From Petrosia ficiformis (lineage: Eukaryota > Porifera > Demospongiae > Haplosclerida > Petrosiidae): 64,000 bases of DNA. Under the pieces are notes generated by a model. The model had not been told where the DNA came from and searched no databases. It worked only from the letters and a program-made list of their open reading frames with translations. Both the position numbers and the translations under genes were made by a program. Positions 52,621 to 62,049 of the stretch are shown here, one piece after another. The stretch lies in the NCBI GenBank assembly GCA_947044365.1, contig OX345649.1:2469430-2533429 (forward strand), in the 5' to 3' direction. Position 1 is the stretch's first letter, and each line of letters starts with the position of its first letter.

Positions 52621-55102
52621 CTGGACACCTAATGGGTCCTACTGGACTCCTCTTGTGTCCTAGTGGACACCTAATGTGTCCTATTGGACTCCTATTGTAT
52701 CCTAGTGGAACCTATTGGGATCTAGTGGAATACTAATGGTCCTAGTGGACTACTTATGGGTCCTAGTGGACTGCTATTGGGTCCTAGTGTACTCCTATTG
52801 GGTTCTAGTGGACTCCTATTCGAATCTTTATGGGTGTAGTGGACACATATTGGATACTAGTGGACACCTGATGGGTCCCATTGTACTCCTTTTTGCTTCT
52901 ATTGGAATCCTATTGGGTCCTAGTGTACTCATTATGGGTCCTACTAGACTAGTATTGGACACCTGTTGGGTAATAATGGACACCTATTGGGTCCTAGTGG
53001 ACTCCTAATGGGTCCTACTGGACTCCTATTGGACTCCTATTGGGGCCGTGTGGACTCCTATTGGACCCCTATTGTGTCCTAATGGACACCTTTTGGGTTC
53101 TAGTGGACTCCTAATGGGTCCTAGTGGACTCCTATCATGTACTAGTGACTCATATTCGGTTCTAGTGGAATCCTAATGTGTCCTTGTGGACTCCTATTGG
53201 ACACTTATTGGGTTCTACTGGACTCCTAATGGGTCCTAGTTTACTCCTATTGGACACCTATTGGGACCTAGTGGACTCTTAATGGGTTCTAGTGGACTTT
53301 TATTGGGTCCTAGTCGACTCCTAATGGGTCCTAGTGGACACCTATTGGGTCCTTGTGGACTCCCATTGGACTCCTATTGGGACCTAGTTGACACTATTGG
53401 GGTCAAGTGGAATCCTAATGGTTCCTAGTGCAGTCCTTATGGGTCTAGTGGACACCTATTGGGTACAGGTCGACTCCTATTGCGTTCTAAATGACTCCTA
53501 ACGAGTCCTTGTGGACTCCTATTGGACTCGTAATGGGTCCTAGTGGACTCCTATTGGACTCCTATTTGGTCCCTGTGGACTTCTAGTTGGTACTAGTGGA
53601 CTCCTATTGGGACTTAGTGGACACTTAATGGGTCCTACTTGACTCCTATTGCATCCTATTTGGTACACCTATTGGGTTCTCAATGGGACATAGTGGACTC
53701 CTTTTGGACTCCTAATGAGTCAGAGTGGACTCCTATTGTGTCCTATATAGTGGACTCCTAATAGGTCCTACGGGACTCCTATTGGACTCCTATTGGGTCC
53801 TTGTGGATTCCTATTGGACTCCTAGTGGACACTATTGGGATCTACTAGAATAATAATTGGTCCTAGTGGACTCCTTATGGGTCCTAGGGGACTAATATTC
53901 GAATCCTTATGGGTCTTGTGGACTCCTATTAGGTAGAAGTGGACTCCAATTGGGTCAAACTGGACTACTTTTGGGTCCCAATTGGGTTCTAGTGGAAATC
54001 TAATGGGTCTCAGTGGACTCCTAGTGGGTCCTATTGGATTCTTAATTGGTGTTAATGGATTCCTATTGGGTTCTAGTAGAATCGCAATGGGTCCTAGCGG
54101 ACTCCTAATGTGTCCTAGTGGACTCCTATTGGGTTCTAGTGGACTCCTAATGGGTCCTTTGGAACTCCTATTGGAATTCTATTCTGTCCTAGTGGACTCC
54201 TATTGGGTCGTAGTGCACTCCTACTGGGTCCTAGTGGACTCATATTGGGTTGTAGTGGACTCCTAATGGGTCCTTTGGAACTCCTATTGGAATTCTATTC
54301 TTTCCTAGTGGACTCCTATTGGGTCGTAGTGCACTCCTACTGGGTCCTAGTGGACTCATATTGGGTTGTAGTGGACTCCTAATGGGTCATATTGGACTCC
54401 TATTGGACTTTTACTGGGTCCTAGTGTACTCCTATTGGGTTCTATTAGAATCTGAATTGGACCTAGTGGACTCCTATTGGACTTATATTTGCTCCTTTGG
54501 GGTTCTAGTGGAATTCTTATGAGTCCTAGTGGACTCCTAATTGGTCATTCTGGACTACTAATGGGTCCTACTTGACTCCTATTGGACCCTATTGGGATCT
54601 AGTGGAATACTAATGGGTCCTAGTGGAAAACTTATGGGTCCTAGTGGACTCCTATTCGACTCCTTATGGGGTAGTGGACTCCTATTGGGTAGTGGTGGAC
54701 TCCTAGTTGGTCCTACTGGACTCCTCTTGGGTCCTAGTGGACACCTAATGGGTCGCATTGGACTCCTATTGGGTCCTAATGGAGTTCTAGGAGAAATCTA
54801 ATGGGTCCTAGTAACTGCTATTGGGTTCTAGCGGACTCCTATTAGACTCCTATTGGGTCCTGGTGGACTCCTATTTGCTTCTATGGGAATCCTAATGGGT
54901 CCTTGTGAACTCATTATGGGTCCTATTGGACTCCTATTGGACTCTTATTGGGTCCTAATGGACACCTATTGGGATCTAGTTGACCCTATTGGTGTCTAGT
55001 GGAATACTAATGGGTCCTAGTGGAAAACTTATGGGTCCTAGTGGACTCATATTCGAATTCTTTTGAGGGTAGTGGACTCCTATTGGGTACTAGTGGACTC
55101 CT
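52621..55102 (+). repeat. 21-bp minisatellite
   Basis: Tandem copies of a 21-bp unit read approximately GGACTCCTATT then GGGTCCTAGT, all in one orientation. Because 21 is a multiple of three, a frame without stops persists over many copies and gives heptapeptide-repeat open frames (52,715-53,008 and 53,982-54,266 are the longest). The 'protein' simply mirrors the DNA repeat and has no start context or other support, so I do not call a gene. A local 116-bp duplication is visible (TGGGTCCTTTGGAACTCC at 54,151 and 54,267). Confidence 0.92.
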
Positions 55103-55320
55103 CACACCTGGAAATGAGCAGCGACGCCACTGCCCCAGTGACCAAGTGACTAACATTATTATGTGGCTTTTCTTTTTATATGGCTACAACTTTTTCACTT
55201 GCTACACTTGTGGGTTTAGGCTTTGATCTATGAATCTCATTAATAAATCTATGAATCTCATTAATAATTCTATGAATCTCATTAATAATTCTATGAATCT
55301 CATTAATAATTCTATGCAAT
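55103..55320 (-). repeat. Truncated first unit of the conserved-core array
   Basis: The minisatellite changes directly into the interior of an array unit (CACACCTGGAAATGAGCAG, compare CACCCCGGACCTGAGCAG in full units). Only the promoter-proximal part of the minus-strand core is kept, with its TATA-like box (TATAAAAAG) and the flank up to GGCTTTGATC. It then runs into about four copies of the 21-bp subrepeat (TCTATGAATC, TCATTAATAAT) at 55,228-55,315. The hairpin-rich part of the core is missing. Confidence 0.8.
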
Positions 55321-55598
55321 AGAGACACCAGTGTTGGAAATGGGAACAATTTAGAAAAACAGGCTCAATGCTCTAAGGGTTGAAAATCCAGCGAAATACA
55401 ACAGTCATCAGTATTGTTCTGGCATTTAGTTACCAAGTTTACAAAATAAATCAATGCAAAAAAATAAAAATAAAATAAAAATAAAATAAAAATAAAATTA
55501 AAAAAAAGTCTTAAAAGTATCTCAGTTCTTCAGTATTGCTCTCCCATTTAGTTATCAAGTTTATTGAATAAATCAATGCCAAAAGAAAATTGAAATGG
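55317..55598. repeat. Long spacer of the conserved-core array, first copy
   Basis: This AT-rich linker begins CAATAGAGACACCAGTG and contains an AAAAT-type microsatellite (about 55,457-55,508). It holds two related segments ending ATCAAGTTTATTGAATAAA or a variant. The same spacer occurs at 56,871-57,131. The later units at 61,742-64,000 have a shorter, different linker. No gene is seen. Confidence 0.8.
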
Positions 55599-55797
55599 CC
55601 TGAAGTCATTTGGAGTCACTGATAGCTTATTTGATGGGGAGGAACAGTTGCCGGTATCCCAGTCCCCCCTCGAAAGAGGGCCGTACACGAAGTACGTAAC
55701 AACTGACCTTGAGATCTAGGATCTCGTCAAACATCACTAACAATGACATACTCACCCCGGAATTGAGCAGCCACGCCACAACGCAAATGACCAGGCT
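55599..55797 (-). ncRNA. Putative structured small RNA gene, core copy A
   Basis: This is a conserved ~199-bp core. Read on the minus strand, a TATA-like box (TATAAAAGG, 55,818-55,826) lies about 25-30 bp before the proposed start. A splice-donor-like GGGGTGAGTATG follows, then hairpins GAGATC-CTA-GATCTC, CGTAC-TTCGT-GTACG and CCCTC-TTTC-GAGGG. The last two are enclosed by a CAGTTG/CAACTG stem. T-runs (TTTT) follow the core and could end Pol III transcription. This copy differs slightly near the start (AATTGAGCAGCCACGCC). I recognise no known RNA family. Strand and exact ends are inferred; the opposite strand would also form the hairpins. Confidence 0.45.
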
Positions 55798-55885
55798 AAC
55801 ATTGTTATGTTGCTTTTCCTTTTATATGCCTACAACTTTTTCACTTGCTACACTTGTGGGTTTAGGCTTTGATCTATGAATCTCA

Positions 55886-56808
55886 TTAACCCTTTCACGG
55901 GCAACAACGCATTTATGCGCATGCATAATAACTCAATTAACGGGCAGAAGCGCATTAATGCGAATCAATTAGTGTCTGCAATAACAAGCCATAAATGTGT
56001 GTTTAGGTGGAGCTGCTACTTTTAAAGTGTTTGTTTATCATGGTAGAGGTGGTAATATTAGTTGAGATCCAGAGTTTTTCTTTTAATTCGTTTGATGCTC
56101 TTCCAAGTGATAATAAAAGTGAATATAATGTTGATGGTTATTTATCAGATGAATGCAGGGAACACGAGGTAAGTCTTACTCTTTTATATAATGTTATATA
56201 TTTATTACCAAAAATAATTATGTACATACACATATAATGTTAAAATAAAATACAAGGAAATACACAAACATAATTATATATATATATATATAATTATATA
56301 TATATATAACTATGTAACAAAATAATAAACAATACACATCATCCACTTTTTCCATCTACTTCTTCCTTCAATCTAAAGTGACAAAAATAATAATTGTTAT
56401 TACACTTGCTACAAATTGCCATGATCATTGAGTGACTTATAACATCCATTACACCTACATGTAGTAACAATTATGTATAGTACAGTCGTTAGACATAAGA
56501 GAATACATTATAAACACTATAGTTATTTGTATAGATCTGTTATGTTGATGATAAAAAAATATTTGGTATATTAATTATATATATATACAACTTACCAAAT
56601 TCGGTCCAGTAATTTCAGTTCTGAGATAACAAACACATCCAGGAAACATTACTTACCACCTTTAGTTGTATACAAGTCTTTATAGTAACCAAAAACGGCA
56701 GGCAAGCAAGGACAAATGGTAAAACTTCTGCTGTGACAATCACCATTGAACGCCGCCCTGCCCACAGGCTGAAAATTAATAATTGAGCCACGCCCACGAA
56801 AGGGTTAA
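55886..56808. mobile_element. Non-autonomous TTAA-flanked transposon (piggyBac-type), 915 bp
   Basis: The element proper is 55,890-56,804, flanked by TTAA on both sides (55,886-55,889 and 56,805-56,808). Its ends are imperfect inverted repeats: CCCTTTCACGGGC on the left and the complement of GCCCACGAAAGGG on the right. Next to the left end are two subterminal copies of ACGGGCARMAVCGCATTWATGCG (55,897-55,918 and 55,940-55,962), each holding a small palindrome and likely to bind a transposase. The interior is AT-rich with an AT microsatellite (about 56,274-56,308). It has no transposase catalytic region, so it would need a transposase from elsewhere. It sits in the 21-bp subrepeat of the array unit. 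Confidence 0.85.
56040..56168 (+). pseudogene. Possible leftover first exon of the element's lost gene
   Basis: An open frame starting at the ATG of 56,040 (an in-frame ATG also lies at 56,007) encodes an acidic stretch including FDALPSDNKSEYNVDGYLSD. It reaches a good splice donor (CACGAG then GTAAGT, GT at 56,169-56,170). Acidic, low-complexity N-termini followed by an early intron are also seen in the larger piggyBac-like element in this window. I infer that this is exon 1 of the ancestral transposase, left after internal deletion. No downstream exon is recognisable, and the identity is not shown by any conserved motif. Confidence 0.35.
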
Positions 56809-56870
56809 CAAATCTATGAATCTCATTAATAATTCTATGAATCTCATTAATAATTCAATGCAATAGAGAC

Positions 56871-57131
56871 ACCAGTGTTGGAAATGGGAACAATTTGGAA
56901 AAACAGGCTCAATGCTCTAAGGGTTGAAAATCCAGCAAAATACAACAGTCATCAGTATTGTTCTGGCATTTAGTTACCAAGTTTGCAAAATAAATCAATG
57001 CAAAAAAATAATAAATAAATAAATAAATAAATAAAAAACAGTCTTAAATGTATCTCAGTTCTTCAGTATTGCTCTCCCATTTAGTTATCAAGTTTATTGA
57101 ATAAATCAATGCCAAAAGAAAATTGAAATGG
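56871..57131. repeat. Long spacer of the conserved-core array, second copy
   Basis: This is nearly the same sequence as 55,317-55,598, starting CAATAGAGACACCAGTG. It is about 20 bp shorter because the A-rich microsatellite is AAAT-type here (about 57,003-57,045). Removing the 915-bp transposon makes the unit from core A to core B about 614 bp. Confidence 0.8.
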
Positions 57132-57330
57132 CCTGAAGTCATTTGGAGTCACTGATAGCTTATTTGATGGGGAGGAACAGTTGCCGGTATCCCAGTCCCC
57201 CCTCGAAAGAGGGCCGTACACGAAGTACGTAACAACTGACCTTGAGATCTAGGATCTCGTCAAACATCACTAACAATGACATACTCACCCCGGACCTGAG
57301 CAGCCATGCCACAGCCCAAATGACCAGGCT
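57132..57330 (-). ncRNA. Putative structured small RNA gene, core copy B
   Basis: This is a full core with all three hairpins and the enclosing CAGTTG/CAACTG stem. The minus-strand TATA-like box is at 57,351-57,359. The donor-like GGGGTGAGTATG is unchanged. TTTT runs lie just past the core (complement of the A-runs before 57,122). The upstream flank, with three 21-bp subrepeats, ends at the TTAA where the large transposon inserted (57,461). Confidence 0.45.
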
Positions 57331-57656
57331 AACATTCTTATGTTTCTTTTCCTTTTATATGGCTAAAACATTTTCACTTGCTACACTTGTTGGTTTAGGC
57401 TTTGATCTATGAATCTCATTAATAATTCTATGAATCTCATTAATATTTCTATGAATCTCATTAACTCTTTAACGTTTTAATTAAAATTACGTACTTGACA
57501 CGTCAGAACCAATTTAATTTTGAATGACGCCATAATAACGTCACATAGTTGTTTATTTGTTTCACTTTTTAGGAGTAATCGTGCGACTTTCTTGACTTCC
57601 AAATCACACGAAACTGTGCTGCAAGGATACAAGAAGATATTCAAATATCATTCTCT

Positions 57657-58310
57657 GCTGGTTAGTGACATTTATGTTTAAATTATCAATGTAAAGTTTG
57701 TTGCTTTTACGCTCGGTTTTTGTCCTAATAAAATGAAGTGCGTGATACTTAGAATAGATTGAAATGATAATAGTGGAGCTTTGCCTATGTGTCCGTGTCT
57801 TTATTATGCAAATTTATTTATATAAGATGTGTTATGAGTACGATTCTTTTCCTATGTTTCTGAGCTACTCGGCCATTTTTATGTGGGTGTGTTTTCGTTA
57901 CCCTGGAAACCTTTGAAGTTATTGAAAATTACTCGATGGTAGGACCTTCAAGTTGTGTGCTTCTTGCTTGTAATCGCTGTTGTTTCTCCCGTTGTAACGA
58001 AGATGCAACTCATTGATAATGATGTAAGAAATGATTTATCTGTTTATATTCACTGGTTAGTGATTTTTGGCATAAATTTTCTTTGTAAAGTTTGTTGTTT
58101 TTACGCTCTATTTTAGCCTAATGAAATGGAGTGCGTGCTGTTTATAATAGATTGAAATAGTAATAGTAATGCTTTTCTATGTGTACCGTGTCTTTGTTGC
58201 ACAAATGTATTTGTATAATTCATGTTGTGAGTATGATTATTTTCCCATGTCTCTGTTCTAGGCGGCCATTTTGTCATGGGCGTGGTTTTGTTGCCTGGGA
58301 TACCTTTGAA
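57657..58310. repeat. Diverged ~260-bp direct duplication inside the transposon
   Basis: The segment 57,657-57,925 (CTGGTTAGTGACATTTATG ... ACCCTGGAAACCTTTGAAG) reappears in diverged form at about 58,049-58,310 (CTGGTTAGTGATTTTTGGC ... CCTGGGATACCTTTGAAG). Shared landmarks include GTAAAGTTTGTTG, TTTACGCTC and ATAGATTGAAAT. The sequence is non-coding. Its age relative to the insertion is unknown. Confidence 0.75.
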
Positions 58311-58471
58311 GATCTGAACACGTGTTTGATTTTTTGTAAAGAAGAACCAAGTTTGATCAATTTTTACCACTGTCAGGTATGTTAGATCCTTGTTTTTGTT
58401 TCAAAAATTTGCTGTTATATTGTTCTTTTCTGTTCTTGCTTACTGATTGTTTTATTTCTTGTATGTTTTTG

Positions 58472-59115
58472 TGATAATTTTTTACAATAAGAAAGGCAGT
58501 CATTGTAGCCTTATATGTGGTTCCTATATTGTTATATATAAATTCTTTTATGTGTTATAAAGTGTTTCTAAATATTGGTGCAACTATATTCAGCATGAAA
58601 TATCCCTAGCAACCGCATATAAGCCTCTACATAACTAGGTAATTGTATAACTATATTCTAGCATGAAATGTCCCTAACAACCACATATAAGCCTCTATAT
58701 AACTAGGTAATTATATCACGATATTCATCATGAAATCTCCCTAGCAACCACATATAAGCCTCTATATAACTAGGTAATTATATCACTATATTCTAGCATG
58801 AAATGTCTCTAGCAACCACATATAAGCCTCTATATAACTAGGTAATTATATCACTATATTCTAGCATGAAATGTCCCTAGCAACCACATATAAGCCTCTA
58901 TATAACTAGGTAATTATATCACTATATTCTAGCATGAAATGTCCCTAGCAACCACATATAAGCCTCTATATATATATATAATTTTTGTGCATAATTTTTT
59001 ACAATAAGAAAGGCAGTCATTGTAGCCTTATATATAGTTGCTATATTGTTGTACATAATTCTTTTATGTGTTATAACGTGTTGTTATATTGTTGTACATA
59101 ATTCTTTTATGTGTT
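58472..59115. repeat. Direct repeats flanking the 68-bp minisatellite
   Basis: A block ATTTTTTACAATAAGAAAGG ... TCTTTTATGTGTTATAA at about 58,477-58,560 recurs at about 58,987-59,082, with its last ~40 bp repeated once more (to about 59,120). The two blocks bracket the 68-bp minisatellite, which suggests stepwise slippage growth of the left end of the element. Confidence 0.7.
58580..58977. repeat. 68-bp minisatellite, about 5.8 copies
   Basis: The repeat landmark CATGAAAT falls at 58,594, 58,662, 58,729, 58,797, 58,865 and 58,933, a step of 67-68 bp. Each copy contains CCCTAGCAACCACATATAAG and CTCTATATAACTAGGTAAT. It ends in a short TA microsatellite. It lies in the non-coding left part of the piggyBac-like element. 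Confidence 0.92.
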
Positions 59116-59299
59116 ATAACTGTGACGTTTCTCATTATAATAGGTAAAATTCACTATGTGGTTTTACATCTGCTTTTGTGATGTAGGTGTGGTCAGTGAC
59201 CAAGGTAAATACTTTGTGTTGATTAGTTATTGTGTTGCATTACTGTTTATCATTCTTGTGATAGATAATTATTTATACATGTATTGTGACAAAATAAGT

Positions 59300-61300
59300 C
59301 TATTCTGTAGTGCTCGGTTGTCCATATTGTGAGTGGTAGACGAAAAAGCAGTCATCGTCTTTGCCCGTATGGCAGAAATACAAATTACAGTCTTTACATT
59401 CCCACACTGTCTCTCGACGTGTACATCTATATTTGATACAGAAAGGACATCTATTCCCTCTTTTGGCTGCCTTTGTAGGAAAGTGACTTCTGTTGAATCC
59501 CTTTACAGGCTGGTAGTGACATGGCCGTCCTCTGCGTTTACGCGAGTTATACTGACCTATTAGTTCATTTGCCAGTTGTACTCTAAACTCTTTCAGGTTC
59601 TTTTGTTTCAGTGATGGGAAGAATTTTGACAAAATGTAGCTGTTTGTAATGGCAACGTCTAATGCAGCATAAAAAAGGTATTTATAATATTTCCGCGATT
59701 TAATTTCAATGTTGTAATATCCTCTGAGCTGATCATTTCGGTCTACTCCTCCCATTTTAGAATTATAATTGACTATTTCGTCAGGGCATGTGATAGTGAT
59801 GTTCGATCCATCTTTCCGTTTACGTGAGATTGATGTTGTTGTCCCAAGAGAATTTGTTGAGCAGCAGCTAATTGGTTTTGTGTCTTGCCACACTACAACA
59901 GAGAGGTTTGCATTCCGGACTGACTGATGATCCCCTCTACTAGGTAGCCCAAACTTCACAAGTTGTTTGAGAGTCATTGGAAATCCTTTTCTATCTGACC
60001 TCATAGTACCGCAACTGTATGTCCCTCGCCTCAACAGATTAAGCATAAGGTCGATGCTGGTAAAATAATTGTCGAAGAATATGTGGTGGTAACGACAATA
60101 GTAATTTTCCGTCAAGTTCATAACTACGTTCGCTGCCAGTCCTTTTTGAATTGTGTTTCCACACTTTCCCTCATAAACATTAAACTTGAGGACATATCCT
60201 GTATCGCCATCGGCAATCATCCAGATTTTAAAACCTCGCTTGATGGGTTTCTTCGGCATGTACTGTTTGATTGACGATCTTCCCTTATACTTCACCATAG
60301 CTTCGTCAACAGATAGATCGCGTCTGGGAATGAAAAGCTCATGACATTTCAAAGAGAGTTAAGTAAGGACTGGCTTAACCTTTTGTATTTTACTGTAGCC
60401 AGTTTCTCCATAAGATGGAAGACACTCGTTATTGACAAAGTGTAAAAAACGATGGATGTCAAGAAATCGTGTTCGGGAGATTTTGATGGAAATTGGTCGG
60501 TAGTTAAATACCTCGTCTTTCCGCCAGTAGTCCTTGATGGATGGAAGATTCACCATCCCCATCAGTATCAAAAACCCGAAGTAGGCATACATTTCCTCCT
60601 CAGTTATTTTTTCCCATGTCTCATATTTTTCTTGCAGGCAAAATTGGGCGTAGCGGTTAGTTTCCTCAACAATGGTGTCAACAAGCTCACCTGTGAATAG
60701 CAAAGTGAAAAGAGTGAGGATAGAGGTTGGTAATGCAAAGGAAGGGCCATGAGGATGAGAATATTCTTTGAATGGTGTAATTGAAATAGCTGGGTTTGGA
60801 TCACTATTCCATTGAATGTTGTCAGAGCTATAGAGCAATGAAAGGTAACATAATAATCTAATGCTTTTATTTTATCTCTTATTTTAGGGTAGCTTACGTT
60901 ACACCAGCATATCGGCGAATGATTTCCTAATCCGCATCTTCATCCTGAGTGCTTTCCTCCTCATCCTGAGTCATGCTATCCTCCTCATGGTTAGAAACAT
61001 CCTGTTGCACATTTGAAACCACAACCTCGTCAAATAAAGGTAAATCACTTGCATGTTGTTCGTCATCATTGGCAGGTGTTGTGGAAGACAACGGACCATC
61101 TATTTCCATCTCACATTCATCACTAGGTACATGTATGATGGGTCATTTATCATAGTAATTTACTATTTTTACCCTTACGTCATATCTAGGTCAGAAACTT
61201 CATCGTCACTTCCATCACAACAGAATTCATCTAGTTTCTCGTCTTCAACAAGACTAATAATACTAGCAACAGTATACAGCTTTCCACTGCTTGAAGCCAT
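59300..61300 (-). pseudogene. piggyBac-family transposase, three exons, two in-frame stops
   Basis: I model exon 1 at 61,300-61,179, exon 2 at 61,122-60,898 and exon 3 at 60,827-59,300. The introns are 56 and 70 bp with GT-AG ends (GTAAGG...CCTAG; GTAAGC...TATAG), and both junctions keep phase. Together they give about 624 codons, a normal piggyBac length. The N-terminus is acidic (DSMTQDEEESTQDEDAD). The DDE_Tnp_1_7-type core follows, with ETNRYA early in exon 3. The catalytic aspartates lie in LSVDEAMV (about codon 290), FFDNYFTS (about 368) and GGVDRNDQ (about 478). A Cys/His-rich C-terminus follows (CPFC, CKDCNLYFCH). In-frame stops occur at TAG 60,929-60,927 (about codon 106) and TAA 60,361-60,359 (about codon 272). 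Coding sense resumes directly after each, so the gene looks recently disabled. Enzymes of this family cut and rejoin DNA at TTAA. Confidence 0.88.
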
Positions 61301-61741
61301 TCCTATATATATATATTATATATTATATATTTATTGTTACAAAATTTCTTATTTGTAATAATGATCATTAAATTCACTTCTTTCCACAAGTTGCAAAGGT
61401 AAAAAATAACAGGTGTTGCACTGTTGCACTGTTGCACAGATCTTCCAACAACAAGAAATGATGACAATACTAAGAGTATTGTTTGAGAGGTTTTCGTACT
61501 GAAAAGCACGGGTTTCTAAACACAAAGTAGCTGAGCAGCAAAAGAAAAGTAGACACAGAACACTAACTGTAGCTTCCACACACTGTATCGCCTGTCAAAC
61601 TAAAACGCAGTCGTAATTATCGCGCGCAACAGTTGCCTTGTCTTTGAGCGCGTCGTTCGACGCCTACGGTCGGTTGACGTTTGCGCGTCGTTCGACGTTT
61701 ACAGGCGTTAAAGAGTTAAAGCAAAAAGGAAATTGAAATAG

Positions 61742-61940
61742 CCTGAAGTCATTTGGAGTCACTGATAGCTTATTTGATGGGGAGGAACAGTTGCCGGTAT
61801 CCCAGTCCCCCCTCGAAATAGGGTCGTACACGAAGTACGTAACAACTGACAATGAGATCTAGGATCTCGTAAAACATCACTAACAATGACATACTCACCC
61901 CGGACCTGAGCAGCCATACCACAGCCAAAATGACCAGGCT
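61742..61940 (-). ncRNA. Putative structured small RNA gene, core copy C
   Basis: This is the core just right of the piggyBac-like insertion and the most divergent of the seven. The reading GAAATAGGG costs one base pair of the CCCTC/GAGGG hairpin, and GACAATGAG replaces GACCTTGAG. The minus-strand TATA-like box is at 61,961-61,969. The linker between this core and the transposon is very short (TTAAAGCAAAAAGG...). Confidence 0.4.
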
Positions 61941-62049
61941 AACATTTTTATGTTTCTTTTCCTTTTATATGGCTAAAACATTTTCACTTGCTACACTTGT
62001 TGGTTTAGGCTTTGATCTATGAATCTCATTAATAATTCTATGAATCTCA

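Larger units (their letters stand above)
57461..61719 (-). mobile_element. piggyBac-like DNA transposon, 4,251 bp, decayed
   Basis: The element is 57,465-61,715, flanked by TTAA at 57,461-57,464 and 61,716-61,719. Its terminal inverted repeats match perfectly over 10 bp (CTCTTTAACG at 57,465-57,474; CGTTAAAGAG at 61,706-61,715). The right end also has two copies of GCGCGTCGTTCGACG (61,648-61,662 and 61,683-61,697), a probable transposase-binding subterminal repeat built on the palindrome CGTCG-TT-CGACG. A transposase pseudogene fills 59,300-61,300 on the minus strand. The left ~1.8 kb is non-coding and internally duplicated. TTAA targets and the transposase type place it in the piggyBac superfamily. 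Confidence 0.93.

Noticed and set aside
52715..54801. Open frames of 67-97 codons with heptad repeats such as LVDSYWV in the 21-bp minisatellite
   Set aside because: A 21-bp period keeps any stop-free frame open. The peptide varies with DNA noise, and no flanking gene signals are seen.
59300..61300. Reassigned genetic code, with TAA and TAG read as glutamine, which would make the transposase continuous
   Set aside because: Only one gene is available, and ordinary transposon decay explains two stops. The frame also ends with TAG just after the Cys-rich tail, where family members normally end.
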